DNA of 64,000 nucleotides. Origin: JAHBXL01 sp964409775 (lineage in GTDB: Bacteria > Planctomycetota > Phycisphaerae > Phycisphaerales > UBA1924). The stretch lies in the NCBI GenBank assembly GCA_964409775.1, contig CAYPEI010000014.1, forward strand, positions 1 to 64,000. Direction: 5' to 3'. The position numbers were made by a program, and so were the translations under genes. The notes under the pieces are model-generated. The model worked only from the letters and a program-made list of their open reading frames with translations. It did not search any database and was not told where the DNA came from. Of the stretch, positions 61,391 to 64,000 are shown piece after piece (the first letter of the stretch is position 1; every line of letters starts with the position of its first letter).

Positions 61391-64000
61391 ATGCGCCTGG
61401 CCAAACTCACTCTGCACGGATTCAAATCGTTCGCGGACCGCACCGAGTTCACGTTCGAAGAGCCGATCACGGCGATCGTGGGCCCGAACGGGTGCGGGAA
61501 GTCCAACGTGGTGGACGCGGTGAAGTGGGTGCTGGGCGAGCGGTCCAGCAAGTCGCTTCGCGGCAAGGAGATGATCGACGTCATCTTCGCGGGGTCGGCG
61601 GCGCGGAAGCCGCTGGGCATGGCGGCGGTGACGCTGAGTTTCGAGAACCCGGTGATCGAGCGGAAACTGGTTGCGGCGGAGGCCGCGCTGAGCGATGCGC
61701 CGGTGGCGGGCGAGGAGGCGGGGCCGGAGGCGACTGCGGCGGCTCCGGCCGAGGAGACCGTGGACTCGGTGCTGGACCGGCGGGCGGGGCGGAACCGGGC
61801 TCTGCCCATCGACGCGGACATGGTGGACGTCGAGCGGAGGCTGTACCGTGACGGCACGAGCCAGTACCTGATCAACGGCAAGCGGTGCCGGCTCAGGGAC
61901 ATTGTCGACCTGTTCCTGGACACGGGGATCGGCGCGGACGCGTACTCGATCATCGAACAGGGCAAGGTCGACGCGATGCTGCTGGCGTCGCCGCAGGAGC
62001 GGCGGACGATCTTCGAGGAGGCGGCGGGGGTCGCGAAGTACAAGGCGCGGCGGATCGAGGCCGAGCGGAAACTTGAGCGTGCGGAGCAGAACCTGACGCT
62101 GACTCGCGAGCAACTCGCGACGACGGAGCGGCGGCTGCGGATCGTCAAGGGTCAGGCGGCCAAGGCGCGGATCTTCAAGGCACTGGATTCGGAACTGAAG
62201 GCGCTGCGCGGGGTGGTTGCGCTGGATCAGTACGACGCGCTGGAGCAGCGGCTGGCCGGGCTGACGAGCCAACTCGCGGACCTGGACGAGAAGCGGCGGC
62301 GTGCGCAGGAGATGCTGTCGCAACTGGAGCACGGCAAGCAGGAGGCGGAGATCCGCAAGAGCGAACTGGCGGGGGTGCAGCGCCGGGCCGAGTCGGCGCT
62401 GCAGGCCGCGCAGCACGGGCAGGCGCAGGCGTCGCAGCGACGCGAGATGACGATCAGGTCGATCGAGGAGGCGCGGAGGCAGTCTGAGTCGGATGCGCAG
62501 CAGATGGCCGCGGTCGAGCAGTGGATCGACGAGGTTCGGCGCTCGGTGGAGGAGCAGGCGGCGTCGGTTTCGCGGCTGGGCGAGGAACTGGCGAGGGCGG
62601 AATCGTCGCTGGGCGAGTTGGGGCAGCAGCGGGCCGCGGCGCAGAACTCGCTGGCGGAGGCACGCTCACAGCACTCACAGAAGCGGACGAGCGCGGCGAA
62701 CATCGACCGGGAGCGGAGCGCTCTGCTGGCGGCGGTGGAGAGCGACCGGCGGCGTGCCGCGCAGATGCGGGATCAACTCGCCGGGCTGGCATCCAAGGCC
62801 GCGAGCACCAAGACCGAGCATGAGGCGTTGAGCGAACGGGAACAGGAAGCGGTCGCGGCGTGCGCCCGATCGCGTGAGGCGATCGCGGCGACGAAGACCG
62901 CGCTGGATGAAGCCGCGGCATCGCGTCAGCGGCTGACCGCCGACCGGCAGGGGCTGGCGAAGTCCGCCGATGAACTCCAGCAGGACCTGGTGCGGCTGGA
63001 CAGCCGGCGCGCGACGCTGCAGGAGATGCACGACCGGCACGCGGGCATGGGGGAGGCGGTCCGGTTTGTGCTGGAGGCGCGGGCGGGCGGGCGCGGATTC
63101 GACGGCGTGGCGGGGGTCCTGGCGGACCTGGTCGAGACCGACACGGCACACGCGGCGAGCGTCGAGGCCGCGCTGGGGCCGAGCCTGCAGGCGCTGGTGG
63201 TGCCGACGCTGCTGGAGATTCCCAGCGCCGAGGAACTCGGCACGCTTCCGGGGCGCGTTTCGTTCGTGCCGATGCAGACGCTCGGCGAGGCGATGGGCAG
63301 CGCGCCCGCGGAGCCGACGGAGGAGGAGCGGAACGCGACGGTGGTCGGGGTGATCGGCGGCGCGTTCGGTCATGTCTCGCGGCTGCGCGACATGGTGCGT
63401 CCCGCACCTGGCGCGCCGGCGGGCGCGGCGAGCCTGCTGAACCGCCTGCTGGGGCGCACGTTCCTGGTGCGCGACCTTGATGCGGCGATGCTGCTGAAGG
63501 CCGCGCCGGACGGGGCCGATGCGAGGTTTGTCACCGCGGACGGACGCGTGATGGAGGCGGACGGGCGGGTGCTGGCGGGCCCCATGACGGCGGACGCGGC
63601 GGCGGGCGGGGGCGGCGGCGTGCTGCAGCGGGCGACCGAACTCTCGGACCTGAACGCGCGTGTCGGGGATGCTCGTGAACGGCTCGAAACCGAGCGGGCA
63701 GCGCTGGCCGGAGTCGATGAGCAGGCCGCGGCGGCGTCGCAGCGAGAAGGTGAACTCCGCACGCAGTTTGCGCGGCACGAGCGGGAACTGGTGGGGCTGG
63801 ATGCGCAGGCGGAGCGCCTTGCGGCGGACCTGGCGCGGCTGGCGCGGGAGCAGGGCTCGCTGTCGCAGGAGATCGGCGACCTGACCGCGCGGTGCGCCAA
63901 GTTGGATGCCGAGCAGGCGCACACGGCGGAGAAGGCCGAGAGTCTGCGCAGGCTGTACGAGGAGCAGGCGGCGGCGGCGGCCGCGCTGGAAGCGGCGATT
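61391..64000 (+). CDS. smc: Chromosome segregation protein SMC, partial (870 residues, 3' end outside window)
   Basis: The ATPase that organises and segregates chromosomes as a two-armed dimer. Residues 1-45 hold the N-terminal head: LTLHGFKSFADRTEF and Walker A IVGPNGCGKSNVVDAVKW (key part GPNGCGKSN). About 85-130 is an Ala/Glu-rich insert (EEAGPEATAAAPAEE) unlike other SMCs, then LINGKRCRLRDIVDLFLDTGIG. A long coiled coil runs from about 200 to 520, then the hinge (GFDGVAGVLADLVETD, LEALVVP-like strand), then the returning coil to the window edge. GGAGG lies 10 bases before the ATG. The C-terminal head is not visible. Confidence 0.94.
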   Translation, partial: MRLAKLTLHGFKSFADRTEFTFEEPITAIVGPNGCGKSNVVDAVKWVLGERSSKSLRGKEMIDVIFAGSAARKPLGMAAVTLSFENPVIERKLVAAEAALSDAPVAGEEAGPEATAAAPAEETVDSVLDRRAGRNRALPIDADMVDVERRLYRDGTSQYLINGKRCRLRDIVDLFLDTGIGADAYSIIEQGKVDAMLLASPQERRTIFEEAAGVAKYKARRIEAERKLERAEQNLTLTREQLATTERRLRIVKGQAAKARIFKALDSELKALRGVVALDQYDALEQRLAGLTSQLADLDEKRRRAQEMLSQLEHGKQEAEIRKSELAGVQRRAESALQAAQHGQAQASQRREMTIRSIEEARRQSESDAQQMAAVEQWIDEVRRSVEEQAASVSRLGEELARAESSLGELGQQRAAAQNSLAEARSQHSQKRTSAANIDRERSALLAAVESDRRRAAQMRDQLAGLASKAASTKTEHEALSEREQEAVAACARSREAIAATKTALDEAAASRQRLTADRQGLAKSADELQQDLVRLDSRRATLQEMHDRHAGMGEAVRFVLEARAGGRGFDGVAGVLADLVETDTAHAASVEAALGPSLQALVVPTLLEIPSAEELGTLPGRVSFVPMQTLGEAMGSAPAEPTEEERNATVVGVIGGAFGHVSRLRDMVRPAPGAPAGAASLLNRLLGRTFLVRDLDAAMLLKAAPDGADARFVTADGRVMEADGRVLAGPMTADAAAGGGGGVLQRATELSDLNARVGDARERLETERAALAGVDEQAAAASQREGELRTQFARHERELVGLDAQAERLAADLARLAREQGSLSQEIGDLTARCAKLDAEQAHTAEKAESLRRLYEEQAAAAAALEAAI

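Overview
The window is high-GC, densely coded bacterial DNA. Several features point to Planctomycetota, most likely order Phycisphaerales: a secreted protein at 27940-28668 ending in the duplicated 'DFDGSG / PDLFAFLSAWF' motif, a prepilin-type N-terminus beside it, a Hanks-type kinase, and many dispersed palindromic repeats. The organism assignment is inference from motifs and style; no rRNA gene is present.

Layout. 1-1010: the tail of an insertion-sequence transposase fused to a truncated IS200/RAYT-type transposase, followed by palindromic repeats. 1059-3075: a PD-(D/E)XK nuclease and a small DUF5655-like protein. 3120-8023: a TetR regulator, membrane fusion protein, DHA2 exporter and TolC-like channel in one overlapping operon. 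8063-13841: an internally deleted transposase next to a truncated phage packaging block (ParB/DNA methylase, HTH small-terminase-like protein, large terminase) and about 1 kb of non-coding leader. 13842-21678: a DASS transporter, a secreted protein, and dcd and nrdJ (deoxynucleotide synthesis) with a small repeat-bounded cassette wedged between them. 22283-27704: a FlgI/HEAT lipoprotein, a small membrane protein and uvrA. 27940-34436: secreted and pseudopilin pair, RRM protein, ABC permease, infC with an apparent AUC start, and a Ser/Thr kinase. 34780-36995: a gene interrupted by a stop inside a 75-bp tandem repeat, then a roughly 0.9-kb array of palindromic repeats. 37068-48715: flavin reductase, PhyH oxygenase, trypsin-like protease, malate dehydrogenase, FKBP isomerase, DnaJ protein, polyprenyl sugar transferase, mnmG and a KefB-like antiporter. 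48702-61147: UVR-motif protein, primary-type sigma factor, secreted protein, thioredoxin reductase, methyltransferase, a second repeat-bounded cassette, a NatAB-like ABC exporter, prfA, plsC-like acyltransferase, cmk and a TIM-barrel isomerase. 61391-64000: smc, cut by the window edge.

The most unusual signal is a class of 7-bp-period repeats whose heptamers nearly all start with GG. Two pairs of these arrays, in inverted orientation, bracket two unrelated four-helix-bundle (23S rRNA IVP/S23 family) genes, giving cassettes of 450 and 469 bp. Each cassette sits almost exactly between the stop codon of one gene and the start codon of the next on the same strand. Solo heptamer arrays lie at 3161, 44673 and 57436, and degenerate 7/8-bp versions lie in frame inside mnmG, which also carries two copies of a palindrome encoding HGQDARAT.
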